Below, piece by piece: positions 11,481 to 22,908 of a DNA stretch of 64,000 nucleotides. Numbering within the stretch: position 1 is the first letter of the stretch; each line of letters starts with the position of its first letter. A program made the position numbers and the translations under genes. Origin of the DNA: Porpolomopsis calyptriformis (taxonomy: Eukaryota > Basidiomycota > Agaricomycetes > Agaricales > Hygrophoraceae); the NCBI GenBank assembly GCA_951640195.1, contig OX621163.1, positions 1,736,001 through 1,800,000 on the forward strand, read 5' to 3'. The notes below the pieces were generated by a model that was not told where the DNA came from, ran no database searches, and saw only the letters and a list, made by a program, of their open reading frames with translations.

Positions 11481-12328
11481 TTACATCGCTAGCTCGGCCT
11501 GCAGTTGCCTGAGCTGTAGTACTTCTTCGTCTTCCTCGGCTTGCTTGGCTATAATAGATGTGATTTGAGATGTGTTCCTCACACCAAGCGAAAGGCGACT
11601 TACAGTCTTCAACTCTGCTGGTGCTTGGCTGATGGATTGGAACGTGATCTGCGCCCATCAACCGTTCGTTCAGGACATCCTGTTCCAAACTAGCCAACTC
11701 GTCCAGCAGTCCAGCCTGTCAAGACAGTGAGAACAGGAAGCGCAACGAAGGACGATCACACGGACTTCATCGGGGACTGGCATTAGCAGCGCGTCTCGGA
11801 TCTCTTCCTCTGCCTCTCTCCCCCGCTCCAGCTCACTCATAATTTCGTCCACCTTCTTAACCGGCCTGAAGGAACGGGGTGGTTAGAGTGGGCAATACAA
11901 GCCAAAGGAGCGGCACGCACAACTTGCGATGGATGTCTTGGAGCGCCGACGACGCTTTCTTGATAGCCATCATGGTCTCCGCATTCAAGTTCGCTGACTC
12001 CAAAGTGTTGATCTGCATCTCAAGCTGCAATTCCATTCCGGCCAATCGCTCCAACTCAGTCTCGCTTTGCTTCTTCCTCCGCAGAGCAGCCAACGCCGCT
12101 GGGTTGTTCGTCAGACTATGTTCCTGCGCGCAGAGATGCTAACGCACCGGCCTTGTTCGTTACCGCGTTGATCTTTGCCTTCTTTGTCTCCTCATCAATC
12201 CTCTTCTGTAGGTGTTCCTCCTTCTTCTGGAACATATTCTGTTGTTCTCGTAGTGCCAAGATGGCCTCCCGAGCTGACTTCTTGGGATCAGGCCTGCCGC
12301 CGAAGAAACCCATAAAGCTTGTCATCAT
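11481..12328 (-). CDS. SNF7: ESCRT-III core subunit SNF7/VPS32
   Basis: The polymerising ESCRT-III subunit (CHMP4 in animals) that drives inward membrane budding at endosomes. The five-exon product of about 215 aa starts MMTSFMGFFGGRPDPKKSAREAILALREQQNM, then KKEEHLQKRIDEETKKAK, TNKAAALAALRRKKQSETEL, and NLNAETMMAIKKASSALQDI. It ends with the acidic autoinhibitory and MIM1-like tail (LLDELASLEQDVLNERL, QLRQLQAELAM). The first intron (about 49 nt) restores NKAAALAALRRKK. The ALREQ and NxNTE-like (NLNAET) patterns, and the Phe-rich membrane-inserting N-terminus, separate it from VPS24 and VPS2. Its start is about 190 bp from the LAG1 stop, same strand. Confidence 0.9.
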
Positions 12329-12521
12329 GACGGTATGGTATGAAGTAGAGAACGGTGGTTAAGGTGGTGGCTGCACTGCGGGCTCACGAGACTGGATAGC
12401 ACAGCCACAATTTGAGTAAGATTAAAGCTGCCAGGCCAAAAAAAAAAAAAATATTGGCTCGATGAAAAAAAAATTAAAGAATTCAGTAGTAAAAGCCCGT
12501 CTCCTCGGTACGCGAGTGAAA

Positions 12522-13834
12522 TCACTCCTTCTTCTCCTCGTCGTCGTCGTCGTCGCCGCCACTAAAGTCGAGTTGTAAGACATGGCAAAGAATCAACGAG
12601 CAACAATCCGTTTCACCTTTCGTTGTCACTCCGATCGTCTGATGCACCGCGACCGCTGATCACCCTCCAAGCCACCCGACATATCATCCCAAACCAAATA
12701 ACTTGCAACACCTGGGCAAAAAGGTGGTTGAACTTAGATCTCAAACGGCCGAGATGGTGGTCTATGTACCTGCAAGGTTGAGAGCATGGAAACGAAGCCT
12801 ACCCAGAGCCCATCAGATAGATAACAGCCACGATCTGGCGCCCACATAAACAATGGGGATAACGGCAGATCCGTGTAGACGGATTTGATCACGATTATGA
12901 AAAGGACGTGTCTGGTAACGAACCAGGAGAGAAGGAACCACACGAATGTTGCGTCACAGAGCTTGCTGAGCGCCAGGTATCGAAACATTTTGGCCAGCTA
13001 TCAACTTGAGTTAGATATTGAGTATGAGAGCATCGAGATCACTGACGGGTAAGAAGATATCGCAATAGTCCATTAGAATCATGATTAGACAGCCAACACG
13101 AGTCAAATTGCACATGTAGCTCCAGGTGAGCAGAAGGAAGGTAACGACATGGTGCGTCATCATCTGAACATGGTCTTTTCGGCGAGCTTCCGCATTCAAA
13201 ATCAGTACCTGATGCAGGTAAAAAGCAGTCTGAGTGAGATAGTAGAACTTGAGGGGTCCAGCAAGAGGAAAATGTGGATAGTTTAGCCAGAGGTCCTTGG
13301 GGTTGAGAATTTGGGTGGGGAGATTGCGGTGGATATACTATAACGCTGTTAGGTGGACAGAGCACGAAACTGAGCGAAAAATAGACATACGAGACCATAC
13401 GTCCACTGGACACCGTAGTAGAGGGCGGACCAGCCTTGCTCCGCGAATCGGAGTACACTTCGGTGCAATTGATGGGATTGCGAAATGTGTGGCAAGTCTC
13501 CATTTGCACAGTGACCATTTTCGACCCTATTTCCATTGGCACCGTGTACCTTCCTCCTCTTTCGGTTCCTACCCAGATCTTTTGAGAGTTTCCATTTTGC
13601 AAAGGGCTCGAGAATGCCCAAACGGATGGCATCCCGCAAGATTGCCATCACAGCGATGCAGGTTACAATAAAACATGCGTCTAAGGGCCCGATTTTATAA
13701 TACTGGGCGTCGTGGAACGAGTCTAAGTCGGCCGGGGTATTAGTTGGATAAGATAGGGTGAAGAACGGGACCAGCCAGGCTGGGAAATATTTTGTCCAAG
13801 TGTCCATCGATGTTTGCCATAAAGAAATTGTCAT
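12522..13834 (-). CDS. LAG1: LAG1/LAC1-type ceramide synthase (TLC domain)
   Basis: Acylates sphingoid bases with acyl-CoA in the ER. The product (about 360 aa) has the Lag1 signature HRSVLRFAEQGWSALYYGVQWTYGL, then YIHRNLPTQ and WLNYPHFPLAGPLKFYYLTQ. The diagnostic double histidine follows in HVQMMTHHVVTFLLL, with MILMDYCDIFLPLAKMFRY and several transmembrane segments after it. The C-terminus runs VLQVIWFGMICRVAWRV. A last intron (about 12574-12630) would add an acidic tail (GGDDDDDEEKKE) encoded by GTC/GAC repeats and end at 12522; without it the frame stops a little earlier. It is divergent from the RRM gene, start to start about 115 bp. Confidence 0.9.
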
Positions 13835-13949
13835 ATTTCCATGAGCCTCGAAGCTGGTTGCCGTTTAAACAAAAAAAAATCTGTGAGGAGGGGTATCGAA
13901 ATGAATGTGGACGATGCAGACTTGGTCGCAAACGTTCGAACTGCTGTAA

Positions 13950-14935
13950 ATGAAGCGTGTGAAAAGACCGAACGTGCCGTCCACCAACGCGATGCCCTCA
14001 AACGATCCCAACACCACGCTCTATGTGAACAACCTCAACGACAAAATCAACAAAGAGGAGCTGAGGTCCCAGCTCTTCGCGCTTTTCACAACTTATGGCA
14101 AAATCATCGATGTCGTCGCTTCCAAGGGCCAAACCAAGCGGGGTCAGGCTTTCCTCGTCTTCACCGACCTTGCTGGCGCTACATCTGCCATGCGGGCCTG
14201 CGAGGGAATGCTGTTCTACGACAAACCTCTCGTGAGCGTTCTGACAGCGAAATCCATCCGTTAAACCTAAGCCGTCGCCGTAAGCACATAGATTACGCAA
14301 AAACAAAATCTTACGCAACGTTGAGGAGAGAAGACCCTTCCTTCGTTCCTCAGACTCCCGCAAACGCAAGCGCGATTGTGGCGCAAAATGGCAAGACCAC
14401 CGTCGAAAAGCGACAGCGAGACGACGAGTCAACAGACAACGAACGACAGTCAAAACGAGAAAGACTTGATGATGACGAGGAGGATGACGAGGAAATGGAG
14501 ATTGACGAGGATGATGAGTCGGCGCAGCATGGTGCTTCCAGCAGCCTGCCAGGTGTGTTGTGGCACGTTCAGATATCTTTCCTCGCTTCACAATGCTTTC
14601 TTTGGAAGCCGTCGTACCCCCAGCAGTGCAGCGGCCATCCGCACGGTTGTTGTGCACCAACCTCCCGCAAGAAGTGACTGATGATGTGCTTTCAGTTCTG
14701 TTCCAACAGTATGTCGCATATTTTGTTCAAAACTTTTTGGATATTCATGTCTCCCAGGTATCAGGGATTCCAAACTACGCATGTTGTACAGTCACCGACA
14801 CCCAATCCAGCCGGTGCCAAAGTAAAGATGGCACAGGTGTTATTTGACTCGCCCGACCTTGCCACCGTTGCCAAGGAAGCCTTGGACGGATTTACGCTGA
14901 AGAAGGGATGGCTGATGTCTGTCGCGTATATTTGA
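13950..14935 (+). CDS. U1A/U2B''-type spliceosomal RRM protein
   Basis: A snRNP protein that binds a U1 or U2 snRNA stem-loop. RRM1 contains TTLYVNNLNDKINKEELR (RNP2) and RGQAFLVFTDLAGATSAM (RNP1), followed by the KTKSYATLR segment typical of U1A/U2B''. A linker of about 90 residues is strongly acidic (DDDEEDDEEMEIDEDDE). RRM2 begins ARLLCTNLPQEVTDDVLSVLFQQY and ends with ALDGFTLKKGWLMSVAYI. Three GT-AG introns join the exons; about 270 aa. Translation may instead start at 13992 (MPSNDPNTTLYV), which lies where many family members begin. The stop is only 59 bp before the MOB1 start on the same strand. I cannot tell U1A from U2B''; fungi often have one protein for both. Confidence 0.85.
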
Positions 14936-14994
14936 AATTTATTAGAATTACTGCGATAAGATAAGATAACTCGGCTATCCCCGTTACCACCATT

Positions 14995-16082
14995 ATGTCT
15001 GCGTTCTTTGGCTTGTAAGGATAAGTCGTCTCGCGTACCTTCTTAGCTGCTAATCACCTCTTCACGTACTCAGCGGCAAAACTCGAACGTTCAAACCGAG
15101 GAGAGATATCCCAGAAGGAACGAGACAATACCAGCTGAGAAAGTATGCGGAGGCAACCCTGGTGGGAGAACGAGATACATACTTTTCTCGACCTGCCTGA
15201 CAAAGGCCATGTTCAGGGATCCGGAAATCTGAGACTGGCAGTCCAACTTCCCGAGGGCGAGGATGTCAATGAATGGTTGGCCGTACACGGTACGTTCAGC
15301 CAACTGTCGTTGGGCATTATTATCTCTCAATCTGCTTCTGACAGCGGTTGACTTCTTCAATCACATCAATATGCTCTACGGAACGATAACCGAATTTTGT
15401 CTACCGCAAGAGGTCAGGAACTCATTCACGATAACGAAGCAGATCATAATGTCCAATTTACAGTGTCCCGTCATGTCGGCCGGTCCGCGGTCAGTCTAAA
15501 TAATCCGACAAGCACAAGGTAAAAACTTAAATCACGCTAGGTACGAATACCTATGGGAAGACGGTGCGAGGTATAGGAGACCGACAAAACTGCCAGCCCC
15601 AGCCTATGTGGATCTACTGATGAACTGGGCGCAGAGCTTGCTGGACGATGAATCCGTCTTCCCAAACAAGATCGGTTTGTCCGCCTTTCGTTCCCTGTCT
15701 TCTGAATCCCTCAAAGTGTGAGTCCAGGTGTCCCCTTCCCAAAGAATTTTCAAGACACTGTGCGGACCATCATCCGCCGTCTATTCCGCGTGTACGCACA
15801 TATTTATAGTAACCACTTTGACCACATGTGTGCGTTGGGTATAGAAGGTGCGAGATATTTGGGTCTCACGATAGCAGTCTCATTGATTTCCTCTTCGCAG
15901 CCCATCTGAATACCAGTTATAAGCATTTCTTCCTCTTCGTTCATGAGGTATGTAGATATGCTCAAGGTCTAATTCCCCTGTTAATATCATCCTATCGGCA
16001 GTTTGATCTGGTGGACAAGAAAGAGCTTGCTCCGTTGGACGAATTCAACGAAGCCATACTTACCGAGGACAGAACTCGATAG
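14995..16082 (+). CDS. MOB1: MOB1 kinase activator
   Basis: The coactivator of NDR/LATS (Dbf2-type) kinases in mitotic exit and septation signalling. Nine exons give about 218 aa, the family length. It starts MSAFFGFGKTRTFKPRRDIPEG and continues [83 protein letters not shown] and HIYSNHFDHM, then HLNTSYKHFFLFVHEF. The zinc ligands are visible: two Cys in FCLPQECP and two His in IYSNHFDH/TSYKHF, as in human MOB1A. It ends DEFNEAILTEDRTR. All introns look canonical. Secure. Confidence 0.94.
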
Positions 16083-16666
16083 TCCCAGTGATGTAACAGT
16101 TCGGTCATTTTGTACTCCTTGGTATTTATATACCTTCACAACAAATAATATGTGACTTTTCGTGGATTCCAACAACGATCCTTTGAACAGTGCACTTCGA
16201 TGATTCAAGCCCCCCTACGTGTATGTGGGAGACTATAATGGAATGGCTACAAAGGTCGCGGCGTGTATGACGACTCTGCACATGGCACCTCGGATAATAC
16301 AAATGAAGTGGATAGGAAACGAAGATGAAAGAGCGGAAAGAGAATGCAGTGGTACCCAAGGCCAGGCTTCGGATGGGAGCCGATATGCAGGAAAACCATA
16401 AGACAAGACTAATGTTACAATGATTGATTGGATGCGATGGAGTGAATGGTGACAGAAAGCAGTAAATCGACATAGGCGTTCTAAGGTGCACAAATAGGAG
16501 AGAACAATGAGAGCGATGAATCGAAAGCGTTCGTTTATCTTTCGTTTTTTGGCCGAAATTTTTGAAAACACACGCAGCAGCGCGTCGTGTCGGTAGCGTG
16601 ACCGGGTAGCACAAGCAACCTCAGATGGTCCGCTAAGAATAATCTGTGACACTCTGATAAGGACTC
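16083..16666. other. Intergenic stretch between convergent MOB1 and BTB genes
   Basis: Long frames exist on the minus strand (for example 16126-16614) but they do not resemble proteins and would only count if the BTB gene were spliced further downstream. I see no repeat or RNA gene. Confidence 0.5.
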
Positions 16667-17818
16667 TCACGAGTGACATCGCACCTTCACGACAGACCAC
16701 TGGACGACAAGATTTTCTATTCTTTCTTTGAGGGCCTGTCGGCAGAGGTCGCAGGATAGGTGCACTCCTAAAGGGTTGAGAGCGGATTCCATGGTGCTTG
16801 TGGACAAGTCTAGCAAGCCACGTGTGAGCATTATACAAAACGATGGACGGAATGCACACCAGGTCTTGCATCCCACGCTAGGTACGCCGAGGCCAGTGCC
16901 CATGCCCTTGTGAGCTTTTTTTGTTCGGTAAAGTCGCACCACGGAGTTGGCGCGTGTGGATGTGGGGGTGGAAGTAGTATGCGTTTCAAGGCATCAACGC
17001 GGCCAAAGTGAAGAAAAAATAGACGCTTCAAATACACTGGGCCGATGTGTTCAGCCATGTCATCGCTGAGAGAAGATAGGGGAAAGGAAAGTAGATGCGA
17101 TGAAGTTAATACCGCGAGATCGTAGAGGTCGTACGAGGAAGCAAGGGTGTATAGTTCGAGAGGGCGGAGGGGGGCATGGGAAAGTAACAATGTGAATAGC
17201 GGGGAAGAAGGGACTATGCGACTTTTGAGCGGGATGCCGTAAGATTTCAGGGCTTGAACGGCTGCAATAAGAGCCTCCAATGAAGGAGAGTAATGGGCGC
17301 ACGACATGTTGTAAATCGTATGCAGAACAATATTGAGAATGACGGAGGATTCCCGGACGGGAAGGACCGGTCCTAACTGGTTTTCACTTTTCGATGGAGC
17401 GACGGGAAGTATGGATTTGAATCCATTTTCTGATGCACCGAGCAGGGCGTGTGAGTGAACATAAAATAGGACAGAGTCGGAGGATCGGAGGACAAGATCG
17501 GGTGGCAGTGGGTCGTTGTTGGCACCTGGGTAGAAGGTGGTGGAGACAGATACAAGGGTATCTCCATCTGAGTCATCCATAACTGGGGAGCCATCATGAG
17601 AGTGCTTTCAGAGGGCGTGGCCGATATCGGTAAGAAATCTTGAGATGAGTCCCAAGGAGATAACACACCGGTGGGGTTGGGACCTGGGACGGAATGGGCA
17701 GATTCCCAATACGAGAACGATCCCCCCTGTCAGGAGCCGATCTCTCAGAGGAGCAGAAATCCAAGTCGATTGGGTCAGAGACATATTGGAGGACGGAGTC
17801 CCAATCACAGCTTTCCAT
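16667..17818 (-). CDS. BTB/POZ domain protein
   Basis: The spliced protein of about 340 aa starts MESCDWDSVLQYVSD. After an intron (about 17604-17667) it enters a BTB fold: GDTLVSVSTTFYPG, PPDLVLRSSDSVLFYVHSHAL, then LNIVLHTIYNMSCAHY and EALIAAVQALKSYGIPL. A BACK-like helical part follows (LYTLASSYDLYDLAVLTSSHLL), with a terminal conserved element HLSCDLCRQALKERIENLVVQWS. Such BTB proteins are numerous in basidiomycetes and their substrates are unknown; a role as an E3 adaptor is only a family possibility. I end it at VVKVRCHS (16667); further splicing is possible but gives no recognised sequence. Confidence 0.75.
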
Positions 17819-18052
17819 ATCAACTTACAAGTGCCTGGAGTCTAGAATGATGAAATTTGAAATAACCACTGCCTTCAATTTGGAGCCCTAAATGCTAACC
17901 TGAATGTTGGTGTGGCAAGGGAAGGGGGAGGATGGTAGGGAGGATGCGGGTGAACGTACTTTTAAGACTGAGACATTCAATGCACCGTGAGAAATCTTAT
18001 CCTAACTTGGAATTGATCTACTAGACATAAAGGTGCTCGAACAAGGAGTCAT

Positions 18053-19551
<1,499 letters not shown>

Positions 19552-19849
19552 GTTTATAGCCGATGATGATCAGGTCATCACAATGAAGCCCGCTTTTATG
19601 TAAAGGTCAAAATGGGCTGACATTCCAACCAGCTGAAGGTGCTCGGGTTGGCGAAGAGCATTCTTTACGTCTTTATCCATAGCTCACGGTAATAGACCTC
19701 GATCGCGTCACCTCAACGGGTGAACGCGGGCTTTACTCCATCCTCAGGTGACCGGGAAGCCAAAGGCAGAAAAGCGCAAGTCAAGCGGTAGGATTTTCTT
19801 GTTCTGCCATTCACACTACTCATGCTCTCTGACAGGGAACATCTCAGCC

Positions 19850-20414
19850 ATGGCCAAGCGAATTACTTCCGTGGCCGTGCAGCTCGTCACCTTTGAAAGC
19901 AGCAGACCTTATGTTGACGTTATAGCAAGGCTGGACGAAGAGATTAACAAGCCTGGTTCACATGCTGCCATGCCCCTTCTGCGAGGGGGGAAGCCCACGC
20001 ATGAGATTGCGAGTGGATTCGCCGAGACCTTGGGGGATCGTGACTTTCTGTAAGTTGCCTCGTCTCCACCAGCATGAATATGGCTGGTAATAGTTATATT
20101 GCAGTCATTTTCTCTCCTTCTCCCATAGCAAATGGGTGAATGGCTATCTCGGCATAGACACCCCCGCAGCTTCAATGTATGTCTATGGGAATCCGTTCAT
20201 CGCTGCAGGTATCATGCAGCATGACATCCGTGCTGGCCTCAACCTGCCACCCAGACTCTTTGTCATGGAGAAGGAAGACCGAAACGGGACCAGAGTCGTC
20301 TATCATTTGCCATCTTCGATCATAGAAATCGGAGAAAACGCCCAGCTGAAGATCTCAGCTGAAGCTCTTGATGAAAAGGTGGAAAAGTTGGTTGTAAGAA
20401 TTTTGACCGCTTGA
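19850..20414 (+). CDS. DUF302-like small protein
   Basis: A two-exon gene (intron about 20051-20129) codes for roughly 160 aa, beginning MAKRITSVAVQLVTFESSRP at the first true ATG. Features are AMPLLRGGKPTHEIASGF, a glycine-aromatic stretch KWVNGYLG, MYVYGNPFIAAGIMQHD, LPPRLFVMEKEDRNGTRVVYHLPSS and a helical C-terminus. The segment around RLFVMEKEDRNGTRVVY resembles the DUF302 (TT1751-like) fold, whose function is unknown. There is no signal peptide or transmembrane segment. It is divergent from the thiolase and converges on SUA5 with about 100 bp between stops. Family assignment is tentative; the gene itself is well supported. Confidence 0.6.
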
Positions 20415-20514
20415 GTGTTAGGGCAGGGAACCCTTACATGCCGTGTACTTGTCAATCGCAACAAAGTTACTTTGGATACCTTGAATGGTACCTAAGCATA
20501 GTACTAGAGTCCCT

Positions 20515-21816
20515 TTAGTGGAATTTGATCCAAACGAACTCTGCCGCTGCCTTTTTCACACGATTCATCACCGCAAGTCCTTCTTTCTCTTCCCGAACTT
20601 CTTCTATGAGGATCAGATCTACGCCTTCGCTCTCTAGAGTAAGGAATCCATCAAAGAGGTGGTGGGCAACGGTCCACGGCTCGGACGACAGACCCAAGAG
20701 GTAGCGGTGCCACTGAATACCATCGCTCGGTAATGCACTCTGTGCCAGTGAGGAATCCTCCGTAGTCAAAAGTCCAACTCTAACAGGATGTGATGCATTG
20801 ATTGCTCTGTCCTTTAAAGCTGCAAGAAAAGGCACCGCTGGAGTAAAACATGTTCCCGAAGGAGGTGGGGACGAGGTGAAGAGGAGAATCACGGGAACGG
20901 CTGGCGAATAATGTCGATACTTCATGCCCGGAGTTGGAGGGGCTCGTTCTATTGAATCATCGCGGTAGTCTCGCTGATGTACGAGAACTTTTGGTAGCCA
21001 TTCGCATTCGTGCATGTCTTTATGTAGGACGCTCTCAATATCCTCGACAGTGACACCCCCTGGTCTCAAGACACGGATGTTTCCATCCTCGTTCAGGCCG
21101 TCAACGACGGTGCTTTCCAGTCCGATGGTGCACGCCCCACCATCTAAGATGAGACCTATTTTTCCGCCAAGGTCTCGTAGAACATGTTCGGCGCGGGTCG
21201 GGCTGGGTTTCCCGGACGAATTAGCACTTGGGGCTGCGATCGGGGAATTGGCGACGGCTATCAAAGCCCTAGCTACGGGGTGAGAGGGCATTCGTATGGC
21301 CATGGTCGGCTGGTTTGCAGTGATGACGGGGTGTATTACGGCGGGGTTGCTGGGGAATAAGAGCGTCAATGGGCCAGGCCAAAATTGCTTCATAAGCACC
21401 TGATATGTTTTGGAAAGCTGGTAGCCTTCCGGCAAAATATCACGTAGCATTGCATACGAAGAGACATGGACAATGAGAGGATTGTCAGGGGGTCTACCCT
21501 TGATAGAAAATATCTGAGAAGCGGCTGATACGTTTAGCGCTAATGCTCCCAGACCATACACCGTTTCAGTGGGGAAGGCGACAGGTTGGAGAAGGTCAAG
21601 AAGGTGATGGGAAGCGGTTTTCAAAGCACTAAGAACATTGGGGCAAGATATTTCGGGTTTTTCAGAGAATGAATCGAATGAGATGGCGGATGGATCACAT
21701 TGAAGGACTTGAGTGGCGACCTGCATGAGCGAAAAAAAGCTATGTTTATACACGTGACGATCTTGGAAAGGTACTTTCAAACAACTTAGGGGGGGCTGTA
21801 TCAAGAACCAACACAT
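20515..21816 (-). CDS. SUA5: Threonylcarbamoyl-AMP synthase SUA5
   Basis: Makes L-threonylcarbamoyl-AMP from Thr, bicarbonate and ATP for the t6A modification of ANN-decoding tRNAs. The YrdC domain is complete, with PVAFPTETVYGLGALAL, FSIKGRPPDNPLIVHV, FWPGPLTLLFPSN, TMAIRMPSHPVARALI, PIAAPSANSSGKPSPTRAEH and TIGLESTVVDG. RVLRPGGVT and PGMKYRHYSPAVPV then lead into the Sua5 C-terminal domain. The open frame from 21816 is about 433 codons. An in-frame 54-nt intron (gtacct...gcag, near 21715-21774) may be removed, giving about 415 aa. A short spliced ORF on the same strand stops only 9 nt before this ATG (see findings). Secure. Confidence 0.93.
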   Translation of the reverse strand: MCWFLIQPPLSCLKVPFQDRHVYKHSFFSLMQVATQVLQCDPSAISFDSFSEKPEISCPNVLSALKTASHHLLDLLQPVAFPTETVYGLGALALNVSAASQIFSIKGRPPDNPLIVHVSSYAMLRDILPEGYQLSKTYQVLMKQFWPGPLTLLFPSNPAVIHPVITANQPTMAIRMPSHPVARALIAVANSPIAAPSANSSGKPSPTRAEHVLRDLGGKIGLILDGGACTIGLESTVVDGLNEDGNIRVLRPGGVTVEDIESVLHKDMHECEWLPKVLVHQRDYRDDSIERAPPTPGMKYRHYSPAVPVILLFTSSPPPSGTCFTPAVPFLAALKDRAINASHPVRVGLLTTEDSSLAQSALPSDGIQWHRYLLGLSSEPWTVAHHLFDGFLTLESEGVDLILIEEVREEKEGLAVMNRVKKAAAEFVWIKFH

Positions 21817-21825
21817 CTTGGGCGT

Positions 21826-22177
21826 TTATCTCTTCTGCGTGTCGCTCTCACTTTTGTCTCCGCTGTGGCATCCGCATGGTTCAAATTTGATCTTGATGAA
21901 TCGCCAGCCGGGACGTAGATCAGAACCGTTGAGGTTTGCACGGCCATGAGGTGAAGGAAGGTTTTTATAAGGAAGTGGAAATGTTGGTTTGGGAGAGGCT
22001 GTTGACGGGATAGCGAAATGCCGCGTGCATGCCACATGAGTTGTTGGAAGAGCCGATCACACATCCGTCTTTAAACAGAAGTTCAGATCCGGCGCAAAAA
22101 GTATACGCGTGGCTTCCTGGAGTGAGATATGATTCGAACAACGTGTCAAGACGGACGGTACGTACCACGTAGCCCAT
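21826..22177 (-). CDS. Possible small protein upstream of SUA5, unrecognised
   Basis: Three exons can be joined. MGYV begins at 22177; a canonical intron (gtacgt...ccag) follows, then EATRILFAPDLNF, a second intron, and finally an exon with PTFPLPYKNLPSPHGR, GWRFIKIKFEPCGCHSGDKS and the stop at 21826. The product would be about 75 aa. I do not recognise it. Its stop codon lies 9 nt upstream of the SUA5 ATG on the same strand, so it is either the first cistron of a bicistronic mRNA or a long spliced uORF. Support comes from good splice signals and protein-like composition only. Confidence 0.4.
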
Positions 22178-22908
22178 TTAATCACACCAGCATTGTGATT
22201 ATTCTGAAAATTTTCTCGAAAACCCATTTAAAAATTCAAAAATTCTAATTAAGGAATCTAATTTCGAGGAGTTCAAAATAGTCATATTGCTGTATGGTGG
22301 AACGTACCTCGCCAAGCACATTGCAAGCCGCGCTCTCATATGAAGTGCTGGCAACGTCAATCGTCCCGAATCTGCCTCAGAAGTCCGGAAAGTGAGAAAC
22401 CACAGGAAAATGTCCTATCATCGCCGTGTATGATCCGAGCTTATCAGCAAGGTCCGAGGTTGGAGGTAGTTGTATCCCGACCAACGGCAAGTGGTCGATG
22501 TAGGCATTCAACATGCCAGAAAGTGCTCCGGGCGGTTAGGGAAACGGGTCTTCTCTAGATTTGTGGTCAGTAAAACTAAAATAATATCTTCTCTTTGACG
22601 AATCACCCAAGCACGAATTCGAAGCCGAGTCGATCGTTGAAGTGATCGAATAGTTTGCTTGTGTTTACACCTGTTGTTCAAGCCCTTCTGTGACAAACAC
22701 CGTTTATTTTCCACTGCAACCGAAGGTAAGCATTTAGCTCGAATTCATTCAGTGCAAAGATGACCAAGAGTGGAATCTTTATTTACCTGGCATTTCGGTT
22801 GCATATGGGTGAAGAGGAAGATCGTTTCAGATACTGCTGAGACTTTCCTGTTTTCTGCGATTGATAAATATCCAAGACTGAAAATTTCCCATTCAAACAG
22901 TAGACTTG
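22178..22908. other. Intergenic region upstream of SSU72
   Basis: AT-rich at its left end (about 22180-22270), otherwise mixed. Only short scattered frames. I found no tRNA boxes, snRNA-like sequence or repeat. It should contain the promoters of the small ORF/SUA5 unit and of SSU72. Confidence 0.5.

Noticed and set aside
11481..12328. VPS24/CHMP3 identity for the ESCRT-III gene
   Set aside because: The ALREQ, ALAALRRKK and acidic C-terminal blocks fit SNF7/CHMP4 better.
12423..12475. A-runs between SNF7 and LAG1 as a regulatory or Pol III element
   Set aside because: Two short A-runs with a weak GCCAA/TTGGC pairing in an AT-rich spacer; no further support.
13998..14660. 220-codon minus-strand frame
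   Set aside because: It is antisense to the RRM gene and runs across its introns; the plus-strand RRM motifs explain the sequence.
16126..16871. Long minus-strand frames as a C-terminal extension of the BTB protein
   Set aside because: Reaching them needs an intron of only about 30-40 nt, and the resulting sequence is not protein-like; the frame ends naturally with VVKVRCHS.
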